Origin: Prosthecobacter debontii
Lineage (GTDB): Bacteria; Verrucomicrobiota; Verrucomicrobiia; Verrucomicrobiales; Verrucomicrobiaceae
DNA: 64,000 nucleotides
Direction: 5' to 3'
NCBI RefSeq assembly: GCF_900167535.1
Contig: NZ_FUYE01000014.1
Coordinates: 62,001 to 126,000 of the forward strand
Shown here: one piece after another, positions 26,728 through 34,976 of the stretch
Layout of the letters: every line of letters begins with the position of its first letter
Numbering within the stretch: the stretch's first letter is position 1
Notes under the pieces: generated by a model
Told to the model about the DNA's origin: nothing
Database searches by the model: none
The model's input: the letters and a program-made list of their open reading frames with translations, nothing else
Program-made: the position numbers and the translations under genes

Positions 26728-28017
26728 ATGGCCTCCTTCCGCACCGTCAAAGGCTTTCGCGACTTCTTCCCAGAGGAGTGCGCATTGCGTAACTACATTT
26801 TCGACACCTGGCGTTCCGTCGCCCGCCGCTACGGCTTTGTCGAATACGAAGCTCCCGTCGTGGAGAGCACGGACCTTTACCGCAAAAAAAGCGGTGATGA
26901 GATCACGGCTCAGCTCTTCTGCTTTCAAGATAAAGCGGAGCGCGAAATCTCCCTGCGCCCTGAGGTGACCCCTTCCCTGGCCCGCATGGCCACCACCCGT
27001 CATCGCGATTACAAGAAACCTATCAAGTGGTTCCAGATCGGCTCCTGCTTCCGCTATGAAGAGCCTCAGGAAGGCCGCACGCGTGAGTTCATCCAGTTCA
27101 ATGCCGACATCCTCGGTGATGCCAGCCAAGGCACCGATGCGGAGCTTGTGGCCTTGGCCATCGATGTGATGCTCGCCTTCGGTATCTCTAAAGAAGACTT
27201 CGTCATCCGCCTGAGCAATCGCCAGATCTGGACCGATTTCCTCAAGGACAAAGGCATCGCGGAAGAACATGGCTCGGCCTTCCTTCAGATCATCGATAAG
27301 ATCGAACGCGCCAAGCCTGAAGAGACCGCCCAAAAGCTCACCGCCATTGGCCTAACCTTGGATGAGGTGCGTTCCTTCATGACCTCCACAGATGGTGATC
27401 ATCCAGCCTTCGCAGCCCTGCGTGCGGATCTCACCGCACGGGGTCTCTGGCCTTATGTGAAGATCGATGCCAGCATCGTGCGCGGTCTGGCCTACTACAC
27501 CGGCACCGTGTTTGAAGTCTTCGATCTCAAGCATGGCCTGCGTGCTGTGGCGGGTGGTGGACGCTATGACAAGCTCTGCGCTCTGATGAGCGATGGTCAT
27601 GTGGACATGCCAGCCGCCGGCTTCGCTATGGGGGATGTCGTACTTGGCATCTTACTCTCCAAAACTCCTGGTGCCCAGATGGGCATCACCGAATATCTGA
27701 ATGCCCAGCAAGGCGTGGATGCTTATGTGGTGATTGCCGATGAAGCCCAACGTGGTCATGCCTTAGCTGCCGTGCAGGCGCTTCGCTCCGCCAATGTGCG
27801 CGTGGACTTCAGCTTCGGCTCCCAGAAGGTTGGCAAGCAGTTCCAAGCCGCTGAAAATCAGAAGGCCCGCCTCGCCATCGTCTTCGGGGGTGAATACCCG
27901 CAGGTCACGATCAAAAACCTCGTCAGCCGCAGCCAGGAACTCATCGCCATCGAGGATCTCGTGAGCACGGTGAAAACCGAGCTCGCCAAGCCAATCACAG
28001 GGCATTTGATTGCGTAA
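26728..28017 (+). CDS. hisS: Histidyl-tRNA synthetase
   Basis: 429 residues from ATG 26728 (MASFRTVKGFRDFFPEE). An in-frame ATG at 26710 and a TTG at 26686 would add 6-14 residues without family features. Class II motifs: motif 1 in YEAPVVEST, motif 2 in CFRYEEPQEGRTREF, HisA loop RGLAYYTGTVFEVF and motif 3 around GGGRYDKL. The anticodon-binding domain follows from about 335 (DAYVVIADEAQRGHALAAVQAL). It charges tRNA-His. It is divergent from recF with a 77-bp gap. Confidence 0.96.
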   Translation: MASFRTVKGFRDFFPEECALRNYIFDTWRSVARRYGFVEYEAPVVESTDLYRKKSGDEITAQLFCFQDKAEREISLRPEVTPSLARMATTRHRDYKKPIKWFQIGSCFRYEEPQEGRTREFIQFNADILGDASQGTDAELVALAIDVMLAFGISKEDFVIRLSNRQIWTDFLKDKGIAEEHGSAFLQIIDKIERAKPEETAQKLTAIGLTLDEVRSFMTSTDGDHPAFAALRADLTARGLWPYVKIDASIVRGLAYYTGTVFEVFDLKHGLRAVAGGGRYDKLCALMSDGHVDMPAAGFAMGDVVLGILLSKTPGAQMGITEYLNAQQGVDAYVVIADEAQRGHALAAVQALRSANVRVDFSFGSQKVGKQFQAAENQKARLAIVFGGEYPQVTIKNLVSRSQELIAIEDLVSTVKTELAKPITGHLIA

Positions 28018-28031
28018 GTTCCACGAGCGAT

Positions 28032-28158
28032 GAATCAAGACGGGCGCTCTGACCGAGAGCGCCGCCGCGTCGACTGCTCAAAACAGAGGGCTTCCATAAA
28101 GACCAGAACTTCGACGGAGGCGGTAGCACACCCAGTGAAAACCTTTTGCTTGATTCCA
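28032..28158. repeat. short element with inverted ends and internal hairpin
   Basis: The gap after hisS contains GAATCAAG near 28032-28039 and CTTGATTC near 28150-28157 as inverted termini. Between them, just inside the left end, is a perfect 8-bp hairpin, GGCGCTCT (28043-28050) / AGAGCGCC (28056-28063). No T-run follows the hairpin. It could be a small non-autonomous repeat or simply the hisS terminator region; copies elsewhere would decide. Confidence 0.35.
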
Positions 28159-28196
28159 GGGTTTCTGATCGCAGCTTAGAGCATTGCTCGCTGCTT

Positions 28197-28352
28197 ATGC
28201 CCAAGATCCAGGTGCCTATCACCAAGCCCAAGACGATTTCGGAGGTCCGCAAGGTCTTCTCCGAAGCGCGGCAGCGGCAATTGAGCAATCAGGGCCCGAT
28301 GACCCTGGAAAAAGTCCAGGCGCTGCAGGCGACGATGAAACCCAGGCCCTGA
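28197..28352 (+). CDS. Short ORF, possible N-terminal part of a split gene
   Basis: 51 residues (MPKIQVPITKPKTISEVRKV...), basic and helical, with coding-like composition up to QALQAT and a stop at 28352. No family recognised. Coding-like sequence continues in another frame (one base back) from about 28334 into the kinase-like ORF below. The two may be one gene broken by a frameshift, or two overlapping genes. Confidence 0.4.
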   Translation: MPKIQVPITKPKTISEVRKVFSEARQRQLSNQGPMTLEKVQALQATMKPRP

Positions 28353-28408
28353 GCCAGTTTGCCAGCAGCACCGGCTTATGGCTGGACCCAACTGGCATCC
28401 GGGATTTC

Positions 28409-28912
28409 ATGGCAACGCATGCCATGCGCAGTGGCAGTGAACACAAAGTCGCGCATTTCTTATCTCAAAACCGCGTCGTCAAAGATCTCGACGTCCAGGC
28501 AGTCGCCACCGAATCCTTGTTCGACTATCGAACGGACCATCTTCTCTCAAACTACCTTTTCCAAGATTCCATCCACCTGGAGGGTTTTTATCTTTATGAT
28601 GGAAGGCTTCACATTGTCGTCTCACAACCTTTTGTCGAAGGAGTCCATCCACCTTGGGCGGCTCTAAAAGAGGGACTTGAAGCCAGGGGACTGCATCACG
28701 AATCTCCAAACTCATTGATCCCGAGTTTCACGGTTGGAGATTCCCTTAACTGCCATCTGTGCATCAATGATTTGCATGAGAACAATGTCATTTTAGACAC
28801 CAACGGTGAACTCCATCCCATTGATGCTCACTTCTATTTCAATACTCGGGCCGAACGTGTCGAAGCTCTCACGAATCTGGGTCTTTGGCCCACCGCTTCT
28901 CCATCCGAGTGA
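28409..28912 (+). CDS. Polyvalent-protein-type kinase-like ORF (start uncertain, possibly frameshifted)
   Basis: 167 residues from ATG 28409, but coding-like sequence (GLWLDPTGIRDF) already runs upstream from about 28334, so the true N-terminus is probably earlier. The protein resembles the Ser/Thr/Tyr-kinase-like domains of phage and plasmid polyvalent proteins. Matches are GSEHKVAHFL...RVVKDL (ATP-lysine region), LHIVVSQPFVEG, and a catalytic-loop-like INDLHENNVILD followed by GELHPIDAHF. These domains are usually embedded in mobile-element proteins; a solitary copy after hisS suggests a remnant or a small independent kinase-like protein. It ends 21 bp before panE. Confidence 0.55.
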   Translation: MATHAMRSGSEHKVAHFLSQNRVVKDLDVQAVATESLFDYRTDHLLSNYLFQDSIHLEGFYLYDGRLHIVVSQPFVEGVHPPWAALKEGLEARGLHHESPNSLIPSFTVGDSLNCHLCINDLHENNVILDTNGELHPIDAHFYFNTRAERVEALTNLGLWPTASPSE

Positions 28913-28932
28913 ATTGCACTTCCGTGTCAGAC

Positions 28933-29952
28933 ATGACATGGCCTCACGGAATATTTGTTTCTCCAAAACCTCCCACCTCCGTGTCTTCTGAATCTTCCGT
29001 GGTTGCCTCTTCTCATTCCTTTTCGTTAGGCCGCATTGCCATCATCGGGGCTGGAGCCGTGGGCTGCTACTATGGCGGCAGATTGGCTCAGCACGGACAC
29101 GATGTGCATTTTCTCATGCGCAGTGACTATGAAATCGTCACCCGCGAGGGCATGCAGATCACCAGTCCGCAGGGCGACGTCCAGCTGAAGGTGAACGCAC
29201 ATCGCAGCCCTGAGGAGATCGGTCCGTGTGATCTGGTGATCATCGCCCTCAAGGTCACGGCCAATGAAGCTCTGCTCGATCTCATCCCGCCGCTTCTTCA
29301 TGAGGGAACCTTGCTGCTCACGCTGCAAAACGGCTTGGGCAATGAAGAGTTCTTGGCCGAGCACTTCGGTGCGGAGCGCGTGCTTGGTGGATTGTGCTTC
29401 GTCTGCATCAATCGCCTCGCCCCAGGGGTCATTCATCATCTGGCTCAAGGCCGCATCAATCTGGGGGAACACACCCGCGCTCCTCTTCCCCGCACCCACG
29501 CCATCGCCCAGGCGTTTCGAGACAGTCTGATTGACTGCCAAGTCGTCGAAAGCCTCGCTGCAGCACGCTGGCAGAAGCTGGTGTGGAACATCCCCTTCAA
29601 CGGACTGTCCATTGCCGCCGGAGGCATCGATACCGCCGCCATCCTGGCTGATCCCACGCTGGAAAACCGCGTTCGTGAACTGATGACCGAGATCATTCAG
29701 ACCGCCGCCGCGCTCGGCCATCAACTCCCAGAAGGCCTCGTCCACGACATGATCGAGCGCACCCGCACCATGCAGGCCTACAAGCCCTCCTCACTCATCG
29801 ATTACCTCGAAGGTCGTGAAGTGGAACTCGAAGCCATCTGGGGACAGCCCGTGCGCCAAGCAGCGGCCGCAGGTCTAGCGATGCCCAAGGTGCAGGCGCT
29901 TTATGAGGAATTGAGTGGAGCGATTCGTGGACCTCAAGCCGCAGGTTGCTAA
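28933..29952 (+). CDS. panE: 2-dehydropantoate 2-reductase (PanE/ApbA family)
   Basis: 339 residues from ATG 28933; a GTG at 28981 is nearer the Rossmann fold and equally possible. The NADP-binding loop is RIAIIGAGAVGCYYGGRL. The conserved Lys/Asn helix WQKLVWNIPFNGLSIAAG carries the catalytic Lys and substrate-binding Asn. EGREVELEAIWGQPV is the substrate-binding C-terminal signature. It reduces ketopantoate to pantoate for pantothenate/CoA synthesis. Paralogues of this family act on other 2-keto acids, so the pathway role is probable and not certain. Confidence 0.88.
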   Translation: MTWPHGIFVSPKPPTSVSSESSVVASSHSFSLGRIAIIGAGAVGCYYGGRLAQHGHDVHFLMRSDYEIVTREGMQITSPQGDVQLKVNAHRSPEEIGPCDLVIIALKVTANEALLDLIPPLLHEGTLLLTLQNGLGNEEFLAEHFGAERVLGGLCFVCINRLAPGVIHHLAQGRINLGEHTRAPLPRTHAIAQAFRDSLIDCQVVESLAAARWQKLVWNIPFNGLSIAAGGIDTAAILADPTLENRVRELMTEIIQTAAALGHQLPEGLVHDMIERTRTMQAYKPSSLIDYLEGREVELEAIWGQPVRQAAAAGLAMPKVQALYEELSGAIRGPQAAGC

Positions 29953-29983
29953 TTTCTGCGGATGAGTTCATCATCTTGCCAAG

Positions 29984-30151
29984 ATGGCAAGGTTCATTGA
30001 ACTCGAAGCACAAGCGTTCCAGCTTCCTGAAGCTCAGCGCGCCATCTTCGATGAGGAGATTGCAGAGGCCATGCAGCGAGATGCAGAGCTGGATCATGAT
30101 CCCAGTGCGGGTATGACCCTGGAGGAATTCAAGACTGCCCTGGCCCGCTGA
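29984..30151 (+). CDS. Small antitoxin-like protein (addiction-module component type)
   Basis: 55 residues: MARFIELEAQAFQLPEAQ..., an acidic helical protein. The 'LEAxAFQLPEAQRAIFDEEI' pattern resembles putative addiction-module components (PF09720/TIGR02574), which usually precede a RelE/ParE-type toxin gene. No toxin gene follows; the next ORF, 23 bp downstream, is a membrane protein with HELAH. It is an orphan antitoxin or an unrelated small regulator. The ATG at 29984 is the only reasonable start. Confidence 0.6.
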   Translation: MARFIELEAQAFQLPEAQRAIFDEEIAEAMQRDAELDHDPSAGMTLEEFKTALAR

Positions 30152-30174
30152 TCGAGCTAACGGATCACCCATCT

Positions 30175-30762
30175 ATGGCAAGAAAAAATGACCTCCTCGC
30201 CATTGGTATCACAGCGGTCTTTATGCCACTGCTGATTCTCACCCATGAGCTGGCTCATTACAGCACAGCTCTTTCCCTGGGGGCTCACCCAAAGCTATGC
30301 TATGACCAAATGTTGCTGTCGTCCGCAGACATGCAAATTCTCGGCCAGAAATTGGCTTGGGTCATCCTGGCGGGTCCCATCATCGAACTCACCTTGGCTT
30401 CCCTCAGCATGGGGTGGCTGCTGTGGAGGAATCGGATGCCAAGTGATTTGATCAGACCCGTGGATTGGATCTTTACCGCGTTTGGAATGGCGAGTCTGCG
30501 GTGGCTCAAAGTGATTGTCGATGGGTCGATGTCTGACGAGGCCAAGCTCTCTGAGATACTCGGGTTTCATCACCTAGCATTGCCCATCTTCATGCTCATC
30601 TATCCGCTTCTTTCCGTCTTTGCTATGACCCGATTCCATGCACGACATGGCACTTTGAAATCTTTAGGATGGGCCGGATGCGCGAGTGTCTTTGCAGGAC
30701 TCGCTTGGATCTATTGGATAGGGCCTGCCCTTTTGCCCTATCCGCAGCATGACTCCCATTAA
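30175..30762 (+). CDS. Membrane protein with HExxH motif (M50-like putative metalloprotease)
   Basis: 195 residues with about five hydrophobic segments (LLAIGITAVFMPLLIL; LAWVILAGPIIELTLASLSM; IFMLIYPLLSVFAM; WAGCASVFAGLAWIYWI). The first helix ends in THELAHYSTA, an HExxH zinc-binding motif at the membrane boundary as in M50/SREBP-type proteases. The glycine-rich AGPIIEL segment in the next helix resembles the 'AGP' block of such proteins. A third zinc ligand (NxxPxxxLDG) was not seen, so activity is uncertain. Confidence 0.65.
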   Translation: MARKNDLLAIGITAVFMPLLILTHELAHYSTALSLGAHPKLCYDQMLLSSADMQILGQKLAWVILAGPIIELTLASLSMGWLLWRNRMPSDLIRPVDWIFTAFGMASLRWLKVIVDGSMSDEAKLSEILGFHHLALPIFMLIYPLLSVFAMTRFHARHGTLKSLGWAGCASVFAGLAWIYWIGPALLPYPQHDSH

Positions 30763-30849
30763 ACGATTCCGTCGCATGGTTATCACAAGATCAACCAGCG
30801 ACGAATCACGAAACGTAGAGTCACTTTCCCCAACTCTCCGATCTCTCGC

Positions 30850-31551
30850 ATGTCCAAGACCGATCCTGCTGCTTTTTTCACCGAAGACCACGCGGCGCAA
30901 TACGATAAGCGCTTTGAGAAAACCGCCCCTCTCCGAGATGCGCTGCATCTCTTGATCTGCGCCGTCTTTGATCCTCTACCCGCTGACGCTCGCATTCTCT
31001 GTGTGGGAGCCGGGACCGGGGCAGAGATTCTCAAGCTGGCCTCCATGTTTCCAGGCTGGCATTTCGCGGCCGTGGAGCCCTCTGCCCCCATGCTGGCGCT
31101 GTGTCGGAGGAAAGCCGAGGCGGCAGGGATTGCCGAGCGATGCGAGTTCCATGAAGGCTATCTGAATACCCTGCCTGCGACCGAGCCCTTTCATGCGGCC
31201 ACTTCCCTGCTGGTGTCTCACTTCATCGTGGATCGTGCGGCAAGAGTTCAGTATTACCGCGCCATCGCCGAGCGCCTGCTTCCAAATGGATTGCTGGTCA
31301 GTGCCGATCTGGCGGGAGACTTGCCTTCCCAAGGCTATCAAGAGGATCTCGAAATCTGGATGGCCCTCATGCGGCAGGCCGATGTGCCTGCCGAGAATGT
31401 CGAGAACTTACGTGTCGTTTACGGTCGTGAAGTGGCGATGATCCCGCCTGAAGAAGTCCGCTCTATTATTGCCGATGCAGGGTTTGAACCACCCGCACCC
31501 TTCCTGCAAACGGGGCTGATTCATGCCTGTCGCAGTCGGCGCGCGAGGTGA
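30850..31551 (+). CDS. Class I SAM-dependent methyltransferase
   Basis: 233 residues. SAM-binding motif I is ARILCVGAGTGAEILKLA (about 45-62). The acidic motif II is FAAVEPSAPML, post-I ICERCEF-like residues follow, and HAATSLLVSHFIVD is motif IV-like. It resembles small-molecule methyltransferases of the UbiE/CmoA superfamily; the substrate is unknown. It stands apart from its neighbours by 87 and 63 bp. Confidence 0.85.
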   Translation: MSKTDPAAFFTEDHAAQYDKRFEKTAPLRDALHLLICAVFDPLPADARILCVGAGTGAEILKLASMFPGWHFAAVEPSAPMLALCRRKAEAAGIAERCEFHEGYLNTLPATEPFHAATSLLVSHFIVDRAARVQYYRAIAERLLPNGLLVSADLAGDLPSQGYQEDLEIWMALMRQADVPAENVENLRVVYGREVAMIPPEEVRSIIADAGFEPPAPFLQTGLIHACRSRRAR

Positions 31552-31614
31552 AGCCATTCGAACCCCGAATAGACACTGGCGAACATCGGTTTTCCGTCTC
31601 CTTTCCACCGCCCC

Positions 31615-32187
31615 ATGAAAACCCAATACTACACCGCCACCAGTCTGGATGGATTCATTGCCACGGAAGATGATTCGTTGGAGTGGCTCTTCCCCCTGGG
31701 CGATGTGAATGAGACGACCTATCCAGAATTCATTGCTGGGGTCGGTGCCTTGGCGATGGGCTCAGGGACTTATGAATGGATGATGCGGAATGCGGAGCAG
31801 GTCGTGGCGGAGGTCGGCTCACCCTGGCCCTATACCCAACCAACGTGGGTTTTCACCAGTCGTGAATTGCCCAAGATCGAAGGAGCAGATCTCCGTTTTG
31901 TCCAAGGCGATGTGCGAACGGTGCATGAGGAAATGCGAGCCGCGGCTGGGGACAAAAATCTGTGGGTCGTGGGTGGCGGTGGGCTGGCAGGGCAGTTTTA
32001 CGATGCGGGTCTGCTCGATGAAATCATCGTGCAGGTGGGCTCGGTGACGTTAGGCAAGGGCAAGCCTCTGTTCCCACGGCATGCCACCCGCGCCTTCAAG
32101 CTGACGGCGGTGAAGCAACTCGGCACAGGTCTGGTGGAACTGCGCTATGATGTGCGCGGGGATGCACCTGCCGAAGTTGGAGCCTAA
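31615..32187 (+). CDS. Dihydrofolate reductase/RibD C-terminal-like reductase
   Basis: 190 residues. The start KTQYYTATSLDGFIATEDDSLEWL is the DHFR-superfamily opening with the SLDGxIA signature. GALAMGSGTYEWMM, DKNLWVVGGGGLAGQFYDAGL (NADPH-binding Gly-rich segment) and LLDEIIVQVGSVTLGKGKPLF complete the RibD_C pattern. These are mostly uncharacterised NADPH reductases (YyaP/YwjB group), not the essential FolA. A terminator-like hairpin follows at 32224-32256. Confidence 0.87.
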   Translation: MKTQYYTATSLDGFIATEDDSLEWLFPLGDVNETTYPEFIAGVGALAMGSGTYEWMMRNAEQVVAEVGSPWPYTQPTWVFTSRELPKIEGADLRFVQGDVRTVHEEMRAAAGDKNLWVVGGGGLAGQFYDAGLLDEIIVQVGSVTLGKGKPLFPRHATRAFKLTAVKQLGTGLVELRYDVRGDAPAEVGA

Positions 32188-32223
32188 TCCAAGAACGCGA
32201 CGACCTTCCAATGGCGCATCGGT

Positions 32224-32256
32224 GTTGATTCAAAAGTGCTCTTGAAATCAACTTTT
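32224..32256 (+). terminator. Probable intrinsic terminator after DHFR-like gene
   Basis: GTTGATTCAA (32224-32233) pairs with TTGAAATCAAC (32242-32252) with one bulged base and an 8-nt loop, followed at once by TTTT (32253-32256). It lies 36 bp after the stop of the DHFR-like gene. The stem is AT-rich, so efficiency may be modest. Confidence 0.6.
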
Positions 32257-32393
32257 CAAACCACTGATGGGCACTGATGATTGGACCACAGAAATCATTA
32301 GCGCATTAGTGCCTATTAGGGGTTCACAAGCATCTTGTGCACGAAACCCAAGACACGATTGCATTCCCAAACGCTAGGGGCATTGATCCGGCC

Positions 32394-33152
32394 ATGTCTT
32401 TGACCGCCTTTGAAAATGCCCGTCCTGAAGTTGCCATCGTGCTCGGCTCTGGCTTGGGGGAAGTGGCTGAGTCCTTGGGTATTGAAGCGGAATTGTCTTA
32501 TGCGGAGGTGCCGGGTTTGACCGCCTCCACCGTGCCGGGTCATGCGGGGCGATTTGTGCTGACGCAAGTCAAAAACCGGCCTGTGGTGGTGGCGCAGGGG
32601 CGACGGCATTTGTATGAAGGTCTCAGCGCTTATGAAGTCACGGCGGGCATCCGCTTTCTGCATTCACTCGGAGTGAAGGAGCTCATCCTCACCAATGCCG
32701 CGGGGGCGATCAATGCCGGGTTTGGTGTGGGGGATCTGATGCTGATCACGGATCATCTGAATCTCCTCGGCACCTCCCCTTTGTTAGGCGGACCGAACTT
32801 TCATGACATGAGCGCAGTGTATGATCCAGCTTGGCGCGAGGCCTTTCTGCAAGCCGCCACCCAGCTCGATCTCACACTGCATCAGGGGGTGTATGCGGCC
32901 ACGCTCGGCCCGCAGTATGAAACTCCGGCGGAGATCCGCATGATGCGCACGCTGGGAGCGGATGCGGTGGGCATGTCTACCGTGCCGGAGGTGATCCAGG
33001 CACGGGCTCTGGGCATGCGGGTGGCCGGAATCTCCATGCTGACCAACTGGGCGGCAGGGCTCAAGGACCAGACGCTGCACCACGCCGAGGTGGTGAGTGT
33101 GGGCCAGAGCGCCGGGGCAAATCTGACACGGCTGCTGAAAAGCGTCTTGTGA
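32394..33152 (+). CDS. punA: Purine nucleoside phosphorylase (trimeric type)
   Basis: 252 residues from ATG 32394; an in-frame GTG at 32337 would add 19 residues upstream of the usual start. The phosphate loop is VAIVLGSGLGEVAE. VVVAQGRRHLYEG carries the phosphate-binding His. LILTNAAGAINAGFGVGD and GPQYETPAEIRMMRTLG complete the PNP-I pattern, and VGMSTVPEV is the purine/ribose site. It phosphorolyses inosine and guanosine in purine salvage. The folP gene begins 31 bp downstream and may be cotranscribed. Confidence 0.94.
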   Translation: MSLTAFENARPEVAIVLGSGLGEVAESLGIEAELSYAEVPGLTASTVPGHAGRFVLTQVKNRPVVVAQGRRHLYEGLSAYEVTAGIRFLHSLGVKELILTNAAGAINAGFGVGDLMLITDHLNLLGTSPLLGGPNFHDMSAVYDPAWREAFLQAATQLDLTLHQGVYAATLGPQYETPAEIRMMRTLGADAVGMSTVPEVIQARALGMRVAGISMLTNWAAGLKDQTLHHAEVVSVGQSAGANLTRLLKSVL

Positions 33153-33183
33153 TTCGGCGGCATCTCGTCTGAACTGCCGACTC

Positions 33184-34023
33184 ATGAAATTCATCTGGCG
33201 CATCCACGGCAAGGAGCATGACCTCACCCAGCGCGGCCTGGTCATGGGCATCGTCAATGTCACGCCGGATTCTTTTTCCGATGGCGGACGTTATCACGAT
33301 ACTGGCCGGGCAGTGGAACATGCCCTGGAGCTCGCAACAGAGGGGGCTGACATTCTCGACATCGGGGGCGAGTCCACCCGCCCAGGAGCCGAGCCCGTCT
33401 CCGAAGCGGATGAACTCAAACGCGTACTGCCCGTGATCCATGCCGTGAGGTCACAAACCCAGGCGCTCATTTCGATTGATACCATGAAGGCCAGCGTCGC
33501 CCGTGCCGCGCTGGATGCCGGGGCCGATATCATCAACGACGTCACCGGCCTGCGGGGAGATCCCATGATGTCGCGAGTGGCCGCTGAGACCGATGCGGGC
33601 CTCGTGGTCATGCACATGATCGGCACCCCACGCACCATGCAGCAGCAGCCGCAGTATGCCGATGTCGTCGCTGAGGTGTGTGCCTATTTTGAAGAGCGCC
33701 TACGCGTGCTGGAGGAGCAAGGCATCGCGCCCCAGCGCATCGTCCTCGACCCCGGCTTCGGCTTTGGTAAAACTCTGGAGCACAATGCCACGCTCATGCA
33801 GGCCCTGCCAAAGTTGACCGTCCAAGAACGCCCCGTGCTGGTGGGCGTGTCACGCAAGAGCATGATCAAACAACTGCTGGAAAGCGAAGCCGTGGAAGAC
33901 CGAGATTGGCCCACGGTCGCGCTCACCTCCCACACCCGCGAACTCGGTGCCCGCATCTTTCGAGTGCATGATGTGAAGCCCAACGCTCAAGCCCTGCGCA
34001 TGACCGAGGCGATTTTAGGGTGA
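33184..34023 (+). CDS. folP: Dihydropteroate synthase
   Basis: 279 residues forming a complete TIM barrel. GIVNVTPDSFSDGGRYHD is the pyrophosphate-binding loop 1. DILDIGGESTRPGAEPVS is the second signature, and DIINDVTGLRGDP and IVLDPGFGFGKTLEHN follow. VGVSRKSMIKQ holds the pABA/pterin-binding Lys, and the end FRVHDVK has the conserved His/Asp. It condenses pABA with hydroxymethyl-dihydropterin in folate synthesis, the sulfonamide target. Confidence 0.96.
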   Translation: MKFIWRIHGKEHDLTQRGLVMGIVNVTPDSFSDGGRYHDTGRAVEHALELATEGADILDIGGESTRPGAEPVSEADELKRVLPVIHAVRSQTQALISIDTMKASVARAALDAGADIINDVTGLRGDPMMSRVAAETDAGLVVMHMIGTPRTMQQQPQYADVVAEVCAYFEERLRVLEEQGIAPQRIVLDPGFGFGKTLEHNATLMQALPKLTVQERPVLVGVSRKSMIKQLLESEAVEDRDWPTVALTSHTRELGARIFRVHDVKPNAQALRMTEAILG

Positions 34024-34049
34024 GGCTCTTGCCCTCAACATACAAGGCC

Positions 34050-34221
34050 GGATGTGTTCGGCGTATCCAAGTTGGCTGTCAGTTGTGGGTTCGTCGCCGA
34101 ACGATCCGGCTTCTTTGAACGCGCGCATGGTCTAGCGCTAACAACCTTCCCCAAACAGCCGGATCGTTTGGCGAAGGTAAATGGAATCAGGCAACCCAGC
34201 TTGTTTGCGCCAAACACATCC
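34050..34221. repeat. long imperfect palindrome with two strong stems
   Basis: The outer arms are GGATGTGTTCGGCG (34050-34063) and CGCCAAACACATCC (34208-34221), 14 bp with one mismatch. The inner arms are CGCCGAACGATCCGGCT (34095-34111) and AGCCGGATCGTTTGGCG (34157-34173), 17 bp with one mismatch, around a 45-nt loop. The sequence between the paired blocks is also partly alike when reverse-complemented, so translated short ORFs on the two strands begin alike (FGVSKLA / FGANKLG). It fills the gap between folP and yggS, and is interpreted as a palindromic interspersed repeat. Confidence 0.7.
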
Positions 34222-34244
34222 AGCCCACGTTTTGGCTTCCTCCC

Positions 34245-34937
34245 TCACGCCTTGGCCGCACGCGAACCAAAGATGGCGCTGCCGACGCGGACGATGGTGG
34301 CCCCTTCTTCAATGGCCACGTCAAAGTCATGGCTCATGCCCATGGAGAGCACCGGGAGCGGGGCTCCACCGAGCTTTTCCAGCTCATCCCGGATCTGCCG
34401 GAGTTGAGTGAAATACTTGCGGGTCTTTTCCGCCACGGGATCAAAGGGCGGGATGCACATGACTCCCTGGATATACAGGCGATCCAGACCATACAGGGTC
34501 TCCAGTTGCTCACGGATCACTTGAGGTGTGAAACCGTGCTTCGAAGACTCCGCCGCCAGATTGATCTCCAGCAGCACTTTGGGGTGCAAGCCCAGCTCAC
34601 CCGCGATGCGATTGATGTCCTGAGCGATCGAGACGCTATCCACGGCGTGAATCATCTGCACCAGAGGCAGCACCTTGCGCACTTTATTGGACTGCAAAGG
34701 CCCGATGAGATGCCACTGGAGACGTCCGGGCAGTTGCGGCTGCTTGAGCAAGATCTCCTGCACACGGTTCTCGCCAAACATCACCTGCCCTGCCTCGACG
34801 GCCTCCTGGATGACTTCGACAGGATAGGTTTTCGAAACCGCCAGCAGATCCACGGCATCGGCGACGCGGCCTGAGCGTTGCGCGGCCTCCGCAATGCGGT
34901 GACGAATCTCTTGAAGACGATCGGTAAGGTCTGACAT
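34245..34937 (-). CDS. yggS: PLP-binding protein YggS/PROSC family
   Basis: 230 residues, single alanine-racemase-like barrel. The PLP lysine lies in VDLLAVSKTYPVEVIQEA (about residue 36). FGENRVQEILLKQ, WHLIGPLQSNKVRKVLP and LPVLSMGMSHDFDVAIEEG (the PLP phosphate-binding Ser/Met block) are all typical. VRVGSAIFGSR closes the domain. Members maintain vitamin B6 and amino-acid balance; no catalytic activity is established. It lies 39 bp after the start region of the esterase gene upstream, in the same direction. Confidence 0.95.
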   Translation of the reverse strand: MSDLTDRLQEIRHRIAEAAQRSGRVADAVDLLAVSKTYPVEVIQEAVEAGQVMFGENRVQEILLKQPQLPGRLQWHLIGPLQSNKVRKVLPLVQMIHAVDSVSIAQDINRIAGELGLHPKVLLEINLAAESSKHGFTPQVIREQLETLYGLDRLYIQGVMCIPPFDPVAEKTRKYFTQLRQIRDELEKLGGAPLPVLSMGMSHDFDVAIEEGATIVRVGSAIFGSRAAKA

Positions 34938-34976
34938 GCCTCTTTTCTGAACGTGAAGCGCCGGACCTGCAAGCGG

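Noticed and set aside
28018-28200. rRNA or riboswitch in the gap after hisS
   Set aside because: No known motif; only a short hairpin and inverted ends were seen.
31550-31575. tRNA T-arm-like string near 31558 (ATTCGAACCCCGAAT)
   Set aside because: No acceptor, D or anticodon stems around it.
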